A DNA stretch of 49,172 bases from Gammaproteobacteria bacterium. Lineage in GTDB: Bacteria > Pseudomonadota > Gammaproteobacteria > Thiohalomonadales > Thiohalomonadaceae. Shown here piece after piece: positions 24,951 to 33,399 of the stretch. The notes under the pieces were generated by a model, which was given only the letters and a program-made list of their open reading frames with translations, did not search any database and was not told where the DNA came from. A program made the translations under genes and the position numbers. Numbering within the stretch: the stretch's first letter is position 1; every line of letters starts with the position of its first letter. Location of the stretch: contig JALOAT010000026.1 of assembly GCA_023228645.1 (NCBI GenBank), positions 1 through 49,172 of the forward strand, read 5' to 3'.

Positions 24951-26594
24951 TCAGCCCTGCTCGGCCGGGACTTCCACGGCCGGCCGGAACCGATCGGCCA
25001 GGTGCAACAGGTTGGATAGGTACGTGGCCACCTTGACGGTCTGTTCGATGAGGCGCCGGCTCATGCTCAGCACATCCAGTTCCGCGACCATCTCGCGTAC
25101 GGGCAGCGTGCCGGCCGCACCCATGCGCAGGACCGTCGCTTTCAGTGCCTGATAGTCCGCCTCCATTTGCGCGAGGGTCTGTGCGGCCAAATCGGCGTTG
25201 TAATCCGCGGCGGACGGGTCCGACAGGTTCACCAGCCGCACGCAAAGGGCGCGGAACGCCGCGAGGCGCGCGGCCAGTGCCGGATCGGCGATGGGCGCGA
25301 GCTTAGGCCGCAGGGTGGAGATCTTCACGGAGAGTTCGCCGACGGTGGTGTAATAGCGCGCCACGCGCAACGCGTCGGGCAGGGCCTCGACCACTTCGGC
25401 CGGCTGGTTCGCCGCCACCACTTGGGCGCCGAAATCACCCATGGCCTCCACCAGGCTGTCGATGGTCGCCTTGTCCGCGTCCAGGTTCCCCACCGGCGCC
25501 ACTTCGGCGCTGAGCGCCCCGCGCGCCATGCCGCGCGCGATGGTGCCCGTACGCGCCAGTTCCAGGGCGAGGGCATCCATGGCCAGCGCGGGTGTCGCGA
25601 CCACGTTGCGGTCCAGGTGGCGCGGCGTGGCCGCATCGGCCTCGGCCGCACCGAAACGGGCTTCGACCACCTGCACCAAACGCGTCGTGATCGGCCAAAG
25701 CACGACCACACCGAGCACGTTGAAGATGCTATGGAACAACGCCAGTTCAGTGGCCACATCGCCATCACCCGCCACGCGCGCCAGACCGTCCATCAATGCG
25801 ATCAGCACCGGCAGCAACAGCAGGGCGACGCCAGCGGTGATGAAATTGAATGCCACGTGGATGGCCGCCGCACGCTTGGTGTTGGCGGTTCCACCGATGG
25901 CGGCGAGCACGGCGGTGGAGGTGGTGCCCATATTAGCGCCGATCACCGCGGCGGCGGCATTGGTAAACGGCAGCAGGCCGCCCGCGGCGGCGGTCAGCAC
26001 GATGGCCAGGGGGGCGCTGGAGGTCTGCATCAACACCGTGAGGGCGAAGCCCACCAACAAGAACGCCGGGATCGCCCACGGCCCGCTGGCCGCAAAGGCC
26101 TCCATGGGCAGGTCCTTGCCGAGGGCATCGAAACTCTCCGTGAGCACACCGATACCGATGAAGAACACCCCGAAACCGGCGAGCGCCTGGCCAAGGGCCG
26201 CGCGGCGCCCCGTGGTCAGCGCCATGCCCATACCGATGCCTACCAGCGGCATGGCCATGGCGGCGATATCGATCTTGAAGCCGACCAGCGCCACCAGCCA
26301 GGCGGTCACGGTGGAACCCACATTGGCGCCATAGATCAGCGTCACCACCTGACCGAGCTTGATCATGCCGGCGTTGATGAAGCCGAGCACCGCCACCGTG
26401 ACCGTGGTGGAGGATTGCACCAGGGCGGTGATGAGAAAGCCGGACACCAGCCCGTGCATGCGCGTGCGCGTGGCATTGGCCAGGACCCGGCGCAATGTCT
26501 CGCCCGCCGCGAGCTTGAGACCGTCGGTCAGCATGCGCATGCCGAGCACGAACAGGCCCGCACCACCAAGGAACGCACCCAGCGAACTCAACAC
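24951..26594 (-). CDS. Na/Pi cotransporter family protein with PhoU-like tail
   Basis: A 547-residue inner-membrane transporter of the SLC34/NptA type. Two inverted transport repeats carry the QSSTT motif at about 60-64 (LVQSSTTVTVAVLGFINAG) and the matching LMQTSSAPLAIVLTAAAGG further on. The C-terminal 180 residues are a PhoU-like helical domain (ARYYTTVGELSVKISTLRP). The GTG at 26594 is chosen for its AAAGGA about 8 nt upstream; an in-frame TTG 13 codons earlier is less likely. Expected to move phosphate with sodium; no convincing PhoB box upstream. Confidence 0.9.
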   Translation of the reverse strand: MLSSLGAFLGGAGLFVLGMRMLTDGLKLAAGETLRRVLANATRTRMHGLVSGFLITALVQSSTTVTVAVLGFINAGMIKLGQVVTLIYGANVGSTVTAWLVALVGFKIDIAAMAMPLVGIGMGMALTTGRRAALGQALAGFGVFFIGIGVLTESFDALGKDLPMEAFAASGPWAIPAFLLVGFALTVLMQTSSAPLAIVLTAAAGGLLPFTNAAAAVIGANMGTTSTAVLAAIGGTANTKRAAAIHVAFNFITAGVALLLLPVLIALMDGLARVAGDGDVATELALFHSIFNVLGVVVLWPITTRLVQVVEARFGAAEADAATPRHLDRNVVATPALAMDALALELARTGTIARGMARGALSAEVAPVGNLDADKATIDSLVEAMGDFGAQVVAANQPAEVVEALPDALRVARYYTTVGELSVKISTLRPKLAPIADPALAARLAAFRALCVRLVNLSDPSAADYNADLAAQTLAQMEADYQALKATVLRMGAAGTLPVREMVAELDVLSMSRRLIEQTVKVATYLSNLLHLADRFRPAVEVPAEQG

Positions 26595-26813
26595 GATTGG
26601 AATCCTTTGCACAAAGCGCGGCTCACCGCGCAAAAATCAGCAATGCGTCTCGCGGCCGGGGTGCCGCTTCTGTGCCACCATCGCCACCGGCCGGGGCTTT
26701 TTTATGGCAAGCAACCACGCTGTCGTTATGGGCGCAGGGTAAGGCCACGCCCGCCGCGCGGCAAGGCCTTGCAGGGCCGTGCAGGGGCATCGAAGCTTAG
26801 TGGGGAGGACGGC

Positions 26814-26981
26814 ATGGCCAGACGCAAGGACACACGCCACGAGACACGCCGCACGGATGACCGCCGGCAGCAGGAGCGGCGCACGCGGGCGGCACCGATC
26901 TTCATGGACACGCGCGCCCCCGGCGATCGCCGCGTGGGACCGCGCCGCGCCGCGGAGGCGCCGGACGACCCCGTCGCCTGA
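26814..26981 (+). CDS. Small Arg-rich protein
   Basis: A 55-residue very basic protein (MARRKDTRHETRRTDDRRQQ, then ERRTRAAPIFMDTRAPGDRR). It sits inside a longer spurious frame, but ATG 26814 has a strong GGGGAGGA Shine-Dalgarno 6 nt upstream. The DRR and ERR repeats resemble short tails seen near PilZ or membrane regulators, but no family is recognised. Its stop codon (26979-26981) directly abuts the yihY stop codon (26982-26984), forming TGATCA, so the two genes converge with no gap. Confidence 0.6.
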   Translation: MARRKDTRHETRRTDDRRQQERRTRAAPIFMDTRAPGDRRVGPRRAAEAPDDPVA

Positions 26982-28346
26982 TCAGGGCGCCGTCGGGCCA
27001 GCGAACGGAATTCCCGCGGCCGAACCGCGGTGCACCAGGTCCTTGATGCTGCACCCGGCAAGCGTCGGTTCGGCCGCATCGGCAGCCTCCTGCAACAGGT
27101 CATTCACGGCGCTCACATCCAGCCGGAACGACTCCGCCGCATATTCGTCCTCGCCCGCGCTGCGCAGGGCGTGCAGGATTTCCCGCGTGTCGATGGTGTC
27201 GGGGTCCCGGCCCGGGACATAGAAGGGATTGTCCACGGGCCCGGCACAGACCAGCAGCTGGTGACGCAGCAAAACCCGCAGCACATCATCCACCGCGTCG
27301 CCCGGCAGCTTGAGGCGGGCCACCAGGGCATCCACCGACCACGGTTCACCGCCGTGCATGTAGCGCTCGGTGACCAGGTACATGATGGTGAGCCCGGCCT
27401 GCTCCGTGAGCCGCCCGCTCAATTCGAAGCGCCCGCGCCCCAGCCGGATCTGCTGCGGATGCTGGTGGAAATACGCCACCTGCGAACCGAACAGCAGGAT
27501 GAACCAGCTGAGATACAGCCAGAGCATGAACAGCAGCACGATGGCGAAACCCGAATAGATGACGTTCTGCGTCGAGCCGGCGGCGAAGGAGGCGAACAGA
27601 TAACCGCTGGTCTGCCACAGGATGCCCGCCACCACACCGCCCACCAGTGCGGAACGCCAGCGCACGCGCGTGTTGGGGATGAATACGTAGATGAACGAAA
27701 ACGCGCCGATGACGATGACGTACGGCAGCAATCGCCCGAAGCTCAAGATGATGGGTCCGAAGGTTTCGTGGGTCAGCAGCCACTGCACCACGGAGAAGTT
27801 CATCACCGAGGCCGTGAGGCCGATGGCCGAGAACACCAGTACCGGCCCGACCAGGATCACACTCAGGTAATCGCTGAAGCGGCGCGAGAACGGCCGCGGA
27901 TTGCGCACGCGCCAGACGAAATTGAAGGCCTCCTCGGTCTTCTGGATCAGCGTGATGACGGTGTAGAACAGGAACAAAAAACCGATCACGCCCAGCAGGC
28001 CGACCCGTACGTTCTCCACGAAGCCGATGATGTTCTGCGACAGCTCGATGCCCTTGGGCCCGAGCGGCGCCAGGAACTGGTTGAGCAGCGGCGCGATCTG
28101 GTTGTGCACGCCGAAGGCCTTGAGCACCGAGAAGCTCACCGCCAGCAACGGCACCATGGAGAGCAAGGTGGTGTAGACGAGGCTCATGGCGCGCAGCGTC
28201 AGGTCGCCCTGCAGCAACTCGCGCCCCAGCACGAACAGCACTCGCGCGCTCTGCACCAGGAAACGGCGCACGGGACTCAGGCTGGACAGCTCCACCTGCC
28301 AGGCGCCACGCAGAAAGAAGTCTTCGATGTCCTCGGTCTTCAGCAT
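26982..28346 (-). CDS. YihY/virulence factor BrkB family membrane protein
   Basis: A 454-residue protein. Residues 40-300 are the YihY/BrkB region with six helices (LRAMSLVYTTLLSMVPLLAV; FSRRFSDYLSVILVGPVLV). The C-terminal 150 residues are soluble with a winged-helix-like part (AGLTIMYLVTERYMHGGEPW and VDALVARLKL). Older annotation as ribonuclease BN is not supported; the function is unknown. ATG 28346 has AAGGGAG about 6 nt upstream. It follows the ybbP-like gene by 9 nt, so it is likely the last gene of a ybbA-ybbP-yihY operon. Confidence 0.92.
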   Translation of the reverse strand: MLKTEDIEDFFLRGAWQVELSSLSPVRRFLVQSARVLFVLGRELLQGDLTLRAMSLVYTTLLSMVPLLAVSFSVLKAFGVHNQIAPLLNQFLAPLGPKGIELSQNIIGFVENVRVGLLGVIGFLFLFYTVITLIQKTEEAFNFVWRVRNPRPFSRRFSDYLSVILVGPVLVFSAIGLTASVMNFSVVQWLLTHETFGPIILSFGRLLPYVIVIGAFSFIYVFIPNTRVRWRSALVGGVVAGILWQTSGYLFASFAAGSTQNVIYSGFAIVLLFMLWLYLSWFILLFGSQVAYFHQHPQQIRLGRGRFELSGRLTEQAGLTIMYLVTERYMHGGEPWSVDALVARLKLPGDAVDDVLRVLLRHQLLVCAGPVDNPFYVPGRDPDTIDTREILHALRSAGEDEYAAESFRLDVSAVNDLLQEAADAAEPTLAGCSIKDLVHRGSAAGIPFAGPTAP

Positions 28347-28355
28347 GGGGCTCCC

Positions 28356-30845
28356 TTATACCCGGCGCAGGGTCCACAGGGGTGGCTGCACGAGCACGCG
28401 ATGGGTGCCGGCGAGGCCCGCCACGCCCACCCCCAATGCGCCGCCCACGGCGCCGACCAGCCACACCCAACCATTAAGGTCATATCCGAAATCGAACACC
28501 ACGCTGGCGAGCACCGCACCGAGTCCCGCGGCCGCCGTCGCCGCGAGCAGGCCGGCCAGGGCGCCCAGCACCGCAAATTCCACCACCAGCGCGCCGAGGA
28601 TGTGCCGGCGGCGCGCCCCCAGGGTGCGCAACACCGCCGCCTCGCGCAGGCGCTCCTCGCGGCTGGCCTGCACCGCGGCGAACAGCACCGCCAGGCCCGC
28701 CGCCAGGGTGAAGGCGAACACGAACTCCACGGCGTGGCTCACCCGGTCCATGATGTCGCGCACCCGCTCCATGAGCGCATCCACGTCGATGACCGTGACG
28801 TTCGGAAACTGGCGCACCAGCTCGGCGAGCAACGGCTTGGCCTCGGGCGCCAGGTGGAAGCTGGTGATGTAACTGGCCGGATAAGCCTCCAGCACGCCGG
28901 GCGGACCGAGCACGAAGAAATTCACGTTGAAGGAATCCCACGCCACAGTGCGCAGACTGCTCACGCGCCCGTCGACGCGCTGGCCGGCCACGCTGAACAC
29001 CAGCCGATCGCCGAGCCCGATGCCGAGGGTCTCGGCCAGCCCCTGCTCCACCGACCACTCGCCACCGGCCGCGCCGCTCCACCAGCGCCCGCCCGAGAGC
29101 TGGTTGCCCTCGGGCAAGCGCGCGTTCCACGACAGGTTGAACTCACGCCGCACCAGGCGCTGCGCGCGCGAGTCCTGGTAATCGGCGGCGCTCACCTCGC
29201 GCTCGTTGATGGCCACCAGGCGGCCGCGCACCATGGGGTACAGCCCGGGCTCGGCGAGGCCGCGGGCGCGGAAAAAGCCGCGCAGCTCGGCGAGCTGGTC
29301 GGGCTGCACGTTCACCAGGAAATGATTGGGCGCATCGGGCGGCAGGCGTGCGCGCCACTCGTTCATGAGATCGGTGCGCACCAGGGTAAGCACCAGCAGC
29401 ACCATGATGCCGACACCGAACGCCACCACCTGCGCCACCGTGCTGCGCGCGCGCCGCGTCAAGGCGGCGAGGCCGAAGCGCCAGGACACGCTGCCGGCCT
29501 GGCGCAGGCCGCGCAACGCGGCGACCAGGGTCCACGCAGCCAGGGCGAGCACACCGACCGTGACCAGTGCACCGCCGAGCACCACGGCGGCCAGCGCCGG
29601 GTCGCGTGACTGCCACAGCATGAGCCCGGCCAGGGCGGCGAGGGCCGCGCCGTACACCACGTGGGCTCGGGGCGGCAGCGGCAGCAGGTCGCGGCGCAGC
29701 ACGCGCAGCGGCGGCACCTGGCGCACCGCCAGCAGCGGCGGCAGGGCAAAGCCGGCCAGGGTGACCAGCGCCGTCACCAGGCCGAACAGGGCGGGCAGGG
29801 GCGACGGCGGGGGCAGGTGGGCGGCGAACAGGCCGCCGAACAGGCCGACCATGAGCGCCTGGGCGCCGTAGCCGACCGCGATGCCGAGCAGCGCGCCCGC
29901 GAGGGCAAGCCAGGCCAACTGCAGGCCGAAGGCGGTGGTGAGGAAACCCTGCGAGGCCCCCAGGCAGCGCATGACGGCCGCACCGTCCAGTTCCCGCCGC
30001 GCATAGCGGTGGGCGGCGGTGGCCACCGCCACGCTGGCCAGCATCACGCTCACCAGCGCGGCGAGGCCCAGATAGCGCTCCGCGCGTTCCAGCGCCGCAC
30101 GCAGTTCGGGCCGCGCATCGCGCACGCCGAGCAGGCGATCGGCCGGGCCGAGGGTCGGCTGCACCCGTTCCTGGAAGCGCGCCAGGGCCTGGGGCTCGCC
30201 CGCCAGCAGCAGGCGGTAGTTCACCAGGCTGCCGGTCTGGATGAGCCGGGTGGCCGGTACGTCGGCCAGGTTCATGAGCAGGCGCGGGGCGATGTTGAAC
30301 ACCTCGCCGCCGCGATCCGGCTCATAGGCCAGCACCGCGGCCACCGTGAGCGACAGTTCGCCGAGCAGCAGCGAGTCGCCCACGCGCAGGCCGAGCGCCT
30401 GCAATAACCGCGGTTCCACCCAGGCCGTGCCCGCGGCGGGCGGGCCCTCCGGCACACGTTCGCTGCCGAAGGCGGTGTCGGCGATGCGCAGGGCGCCGCG
30501 CAGCGGATAACCCGCATCCACCGCCTTCACCTCGGCCAATTCCAGGCGGTCGCCCACCATCACCACGGAGCGGAAGGCCCAGGTCTCCGCCTGGGCGAGC
30601 CCGGCCGCACCGGCGGCGGCGCGCCAGGCGGGCCGCAGCGGGCGGTTGCTTTCCACCACCCGATCCGCCGCAAGCATCTCACTGGCCTGCTGATCCATGG
30701 CGCCGCGCACCCGATCGGTGAAAAAGCCCACCGAGGTCACGCTCGCCACGGCGATCACCAGGGCCGCGAGCAGCACCCGCAACTCGCCGGCGCGCAGGCT
30801 GCGCCGCAGCATGCGCAGGGAAAAGGCCGCGGGATGGCCGCTCAT
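28356..30845 (-). CDS. ybbP: FtsX-like ABC transporter permease (YbbP-like)
   Basis: An 829-residue inner-membrane permease with two FtsX units: an N-terminal helix (MLRRSLRAGELRVLLAALVI), a periplasmic region, helices around 260-400, a second periplasmic domain, and three C-terminal helices ending GVAGLAGTHRVLVQPPLWTL. This matches the YbbP class that works with a YbbA ATPase, thought to help export or extract lipids or lipoprotein-linked cargo; the substrate is not proven. Its ATG overlaps the ybbA stop (ATGA). Confidence 0.93.
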   Translation of the reverse strand: MSGHPAAFSLRMLRRSLRAGELRVLLAALVIAVASVTSVGFFTDRVRGAMDQQASEMLAADRVVESNRPLRPAWRAAAGAAGLAQAETWAFRSVVMVGDRLELAEVKAVDAGYPLRGALRIADTAFGSERVPEGPPAAGTAWVEPRLLQALGLRVGDSLLLGELSLTVAAVLAYEPDRGGEVFNIAPRLLMNLADVPATRLIQTGSLVNYRLLLAGEPQALARFQERVQPTLGPADRLLGVRDARPELRAALERAERYLGLAALVSVMLASVAVATAAHRYARRELDGAAVMRCLGASQGFLTTAFGLQLAWLALAGALLGIAVGYGAQALMVGLFGGLFAAHLPPPSPLPALFGLVTALVTLAGFALPPLLAVRQVPPLRVLRRDLLPLPPRAHVVYGAALAALAGLMLWQSRDPALAAVVLGGALVTVGVLALAAWTLVAALRGLRQAGSVSWRFGLAALTRRARSTVAQVVAFGVGIMVLLVLTLVRTDLMNEWRARLPPDAPNHFLVNVQPDQLAELRGFFRARGLAEPGLYPMVRGRLVAINEREVSAADYQDSRAQRLVRREFNLSWNARLPEGNQLSGGRWWSGAAGGEWSVEQGLAETLGIGLGDRLVFSVAGQRVDGRVSSLRTVAWDSFNVNFFVLGPPGVLEAYPASYITSFHLAPEAKPLLAELVRQFPNVTVIDVDALMERVRDIMDRVSHAVEFVFAFTLAAGLAVLFAAVQASREERLREAAVLRTLGARRRHILGALVVEFAVLGALAGLLAATAAAGLGAVLASVVFDFGYDLNGWVWLVGAVGGALGVGVAGLAGTHRVLVQPPLWTLRRV

Positions 30846-31507
30846 GCCAGGCAGCCCGCTTCGAGCACCAGCTGGCGGCCGCAGCGCGCGGCCAGGTGCG
30901 CGTCGTGGGTCACCAGCGCCAGGGTGGTGCCGTGCTCGGCGTTGAGCTCGAACAGCAGGTCGATGATGCGCGCGCCGGTGCGGGTATCCAGGTTGCCGGT
31001 GGGTTCGTCGGCGAGCAGCAGCTTCGGCCCGGTGGCGAAAGCGCGGGCGATGGCAACGCGCTGCTGCTCGCCGCCGGAGAGCTGGTTGGGATAGTGGCCG
31101 GCGCGCGCTGCCAGGCCCACCCGTTCGAGCAGGGCCCGCGCCTCGCTGCGCGCGTGGGCGGCGCCGGCCAGCTCCAGCGGCAGCATGACGTTCTCCAGGG
31201 CGGTGAGGCTGGGCAGCAGCTGGAAGGACTGGAACACGAAGCCCAGGGTGCGGGCGCGCAGCGCGGCGCGGCCGTCCTCGTCGAGCTGCGCAAGGTCGTT
31301 ACCGCTCAGGATCACCCGGCCGGCGCTCGGCAGATCGAGGCCGGCGAGCAGGCCCAGCAGGGTGGACTTGCCCGAACCCGAGGCGCCGACGATGGCGACC
31401 GCCTCGCCCGCCTCGATGGCCAGCGTCACGTCGTCGAGAATGGTGAGCGTCCCTTCCGGACTGGAGACTTGCTTGGTGAGCCCGCGCGCTTCCACAATGG
31501 CCGTCAT
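30842..31507 (-). CDS. ybbA: ABC transporter ATPase (YbbA-like)
   Basis: A 221-residue ATPase of the LolD/MacB class. Walker A GASGSGKST at 41-49, Q-loop FQSFQLLPSLTALENV, signature LSGGEQQRVAIARA, Walker B LLLADEPTGNLD, and the switch His in VTHD. An AAAGGAA lies about 9 nt before ATG 31507. It is translated head-to-head with tesA: the two start codons share the palindrome CATG at 31505-31508. Divergent ybbA/tesA order is standard in gammaproteobacteria. Confidence 0.95.
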   Translation of the reverse strand: MTAIVEARGLTKQVSSPEGTLTILDDVTLAIEAGEAVAIVGASGSGKSTLLGLLAGLDLPSAGRVILSGNDLAQLDEDGRAALRARTLGFVFQSFQLLPSLTALENVMLPLELAGAAHARSEARALLERVGLAARAGHYPNQLSGGEQQRVAIARAFATGPKLLLADEPTGNLDTRTGARIIDLLFELNAEHGTTLALVTHDAHLAARCGRQLVLEAGCLA

Positions 31508-32129
31508 GCCGGCACGTTCCTTTCAAATCCTGATTCTCGTATTCGGGCTGCTATTGTACGCGGCCGCGCCCGCCGCGGCGCCCCGCACGCTGGTGGTACT
31601 GGGTGACAGCCTCAGCTCCGCCTACGGCATGGACGTCAGCCAGGGCTGGGTGCGCCTGCTGGCCAAGCGCCTCCAGCGCGAGGGTTACGACTGGCGCGTG
31701 GTCAATGCCAGCGTGAGCGGCGAGACCACGGGCGGTGGTTTGACGCGCCTGCAATCGCTGCTCGCGACCCAGAACCCGGACCTGGTCATCATCGCCCTCG
31801 GCGGCAACGACGGCCTGCGCGGTCTGCCCATCGAGCAGATGCAGGCCAACCTCCTCGCCATGGTGGACGCCGCCCGTGCCGCCCGGGTGAACGTGCTGCT
31901 GGCGGGCCTGCGCATGCCGCCCAACTACGGACCCGCCTACGCCCGCCGCTTCGAGGAGGCCTTCCGCGAGGTGGCGCGCCAGCGGGGCATCCCGCTGGTG
32001 CCTTATCTGCTGCGCGGCGTGGACGACAACGCGGCGCTCATGCAGGACGATCGCATCCATGCCGCGCCCGCGGCGCAGCCCGCCATGCTCGACAACGTCT
32101 GGTCCGTGCTGCTGCCGTTACTGCGCTGA
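31506..32129 (+). CDS. tesA: Multifunctional acyl-CoA thioesterase/lysophospholipase
   Basis: A periplasmic SGNH hydrolase of 207 residues with a signal peptide (about 1-25). Block I GDSLSSAYG with Ser 35, block II around SVSGETTGGG, block III GGNDGLRG, and the terminal Asp-x-x-His in DDRIHAAP. It cleaves acyl-CoA and lysophospholipids in vitro. ATG 31506 is needed for the signal peptide, yet no Shine-Dalgarno is visible and its leader must lie within ybbA. Followed by repeat element L and convergent with marC. Confidence 0.93.
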   Translation: MPARSFQILILVFGLLLYAAAPAAAPRTLVVLGDSLSSAYGMDVSQGWVRLLAKRLQREGYDWRVVNASVSGETTGGGLTRLQSLLATQNPDLVIIALGGNDGLRGLPIEQMQANLLAMVDAARAARVNVLLAGLRMPPNYGPAYARRFEEAFREVARQRGIPLVPYLLRGVDDNAALMQDDRIHAAPAAQPAMLDNVWSVLLPLLR

Positions 32130-32146
32130 TGAAAGGGAGAGAAGGC

Positions 32147-32338
32147 AAACAGCCCAACGCAAAGGCGCAAAGGCGCAAAGGACGCAAAGAATAGGCAGGT
32201 TCAGGATTCATCATTCCGGCGCAAGCACAAGCCGGAATCGAGGCTTCACGCACTGGACCCCGGCTTTCGCTGGAGTGATGAAATAATAAATCCTTTGCGA
32301 CCTTTGCGTCCCCCGCGCCTCTGCGTTGAAATTCTTTC
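32147..32338. repeat. Composite inverted repeat L with nested REP
   Basis: Left arm 32147-32192 (aacagcccaacgcaaaggcg, then gcaaagg units); right arm 32290-32338 (cctttgcgacctttgcgtcc, then gcgttgaaattc). The spacer contains an unrelated REP-like pair at 32207-32285: cattccggcgcaagcac and ccccggctttcgctggagtg, similar to the widespread cattccggcgaaagccggaa repeats. The right end lies 8 nt from the marC stop. Confidence 0.85.
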
Positions 32339-32346
32339 CCGGCCCC

Positions 32347-32967
32347 CTACCAGAAGGTCGCCTTGGCGCCGTCCACCATGAACTGCACCGCCAGCGCCGC
32401 CAACACCACGCCCAGCACGCGGCTCACCATGTTGGTGCCGGTCTCGCCCAGCACGTGGTAGAGCTGTTCGGCAAACAGCAGCATCACCCAGGTAATGGCG
32501 AGCACCAGCAGGATGATGCCGAGCATCAGGCTGGATACGGCCACACCGCCGGGCTGCGCCGTCATCAGCAACACCGTGGTGAGTGCGCCGGGCCCGGCGA
32601 TAAGCGGGAAGGCCAGCGGGAACACGGAAATGTCCTCGCGCACTTCCGCCTCCGCCACCTCGCCGGAGGTCGTGGAACGCAGGCCCGACTGGCGCGCGAA
32701 CACCATGTCGATGGACAACAGCAGCAGCAGCAGACCGCCGGCCATGCGGAACGCCGCCACCTCGATGCCCATGGCGCGCAGGAACCAGTCACCCGCGAAG
32801 AAGAAAAACACCAAAATCACGGTGGAAAGCGCCACGCCGCGCAGCGCCGCCCGACGTCGCTGGTGCGTCGTGTAGCCGCGCGTAAGGGCCGCGAAAATGG
32901 CCGCGAGCCCGATGGGGTCGATGACCACGAAGAAAACCACGAAGCTGTTGATGAGCAGGTCGGCCAT
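32347..32967 (-). CDS. MarC family integral membrane protein
   Basis: A 206-residue membrane protein with six helices and the MarC/UPF0056 pattern: FVVFFVVIDPIGLAAIFAAL near the start, PLAFPLIAGPGALTTVLL in the middle and RVLGVVLAALAVQFMVDG at the end. The function of the family is unknown; an early link to multiple antibiotic resistance was later withdrawn. ATG 32967 is preferred to a start 17 codons earlier because family members begin at the first helix. It lies between elements L and M. Confidence 0.92.
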   Translation of the reverse strand: MADLLINSFVVFFVVIDPIGLAAIFAALTRGYTTHQRRRAALRGVALSTVILVFFFFAGDWFLRAMGIEVAAFRMAGGLLLLLLSIDMVFARQSGLRSTTSGEVAEAEVREDISVFPLAFPLIAGPGALTTVLLMTAQPGGVAVSSLMLGIILLVLAITWVMLLFAEQLYHVLGETGTNMVSRVLGVVLAALAVQFMVDGAKATFW

Positions 32968-33019
32968 GCCCAAGGGTACGCCGGAAGCGCGCCCGGAGGG
33001 GAGTTTCAAGAGACACAAG

Positions 33020-33390
33020 AATTCAACACAGAGTCACAGAGTCACAGAGTCACAGAGACCACGGAGGGTGAGGGCTCCCCACGACCAAAGCTAACTGATC
33101 GATTGCGAAAGAACCCACATTCCACGTGTCGTAGGTCACGTTGCGAAGCTACGTGACATAACCGCGCGCTGTCACGTAGACGCTGCGCGTCAACGTGACC
33201 TACGTCGTTGGCAATTTCTCGGGAATGAAACAAGGACGCGGGATATCGAATTTTCGTGGGGGGATTCCCCAGCCACAGAGAAAAGCTTCTTGTGCCGATG
33301 ACCAGCCGTATGCCCTGAAACGGACACCGAACGCACTTCATTACCTCTGCGTTCTCCGTGACTCTGTGCCTCTGTGTTGAATCCTTCTTC
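33020..33390. repeat. Composite inverted repeat M with nested palindrome
   Basis: Fills nearly all of the 432-bp gap between marC and the SirB1-like gene. Left arm 33020-33070 uses an 8-bp unit (acagagtc repeated three times), right arm 33343-33390 (gttctccgtgactctgtgcc, then tctgtgttgaatcc). The spacer holds the palindrome gtaggtcacgttgcgaagct ... caacgtgacctac at 33131-33204, the same as in element E. The remaining spacer (33205-33342) shows no gene. Confidence 0.85.
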
Positions 33391-33399
33391 GCCGCCCCG

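Noticed and set aside
26660..26705. GC-rich stretch plus T6 (ggccggggctttttt) considered as a terminator
   Set aside because: The left arm does not pair properly with the right arm and no plus-strand gene ends upstream.
26595..26813. PhoB box upstream of the Na/Pi cotransporter
   Set aside because: Only one CTGTC-like half site (gctgtcgttat) was found; spacing and second half are missing.
27030..29609. 859-codon plus-strand frame opposite yihY and ybbP
   Set aside because: Gln/His/Arg-rich composition typical of antisense frames in GC-rich DNA; it spans two well-supported minus-strand genes and has no domain.
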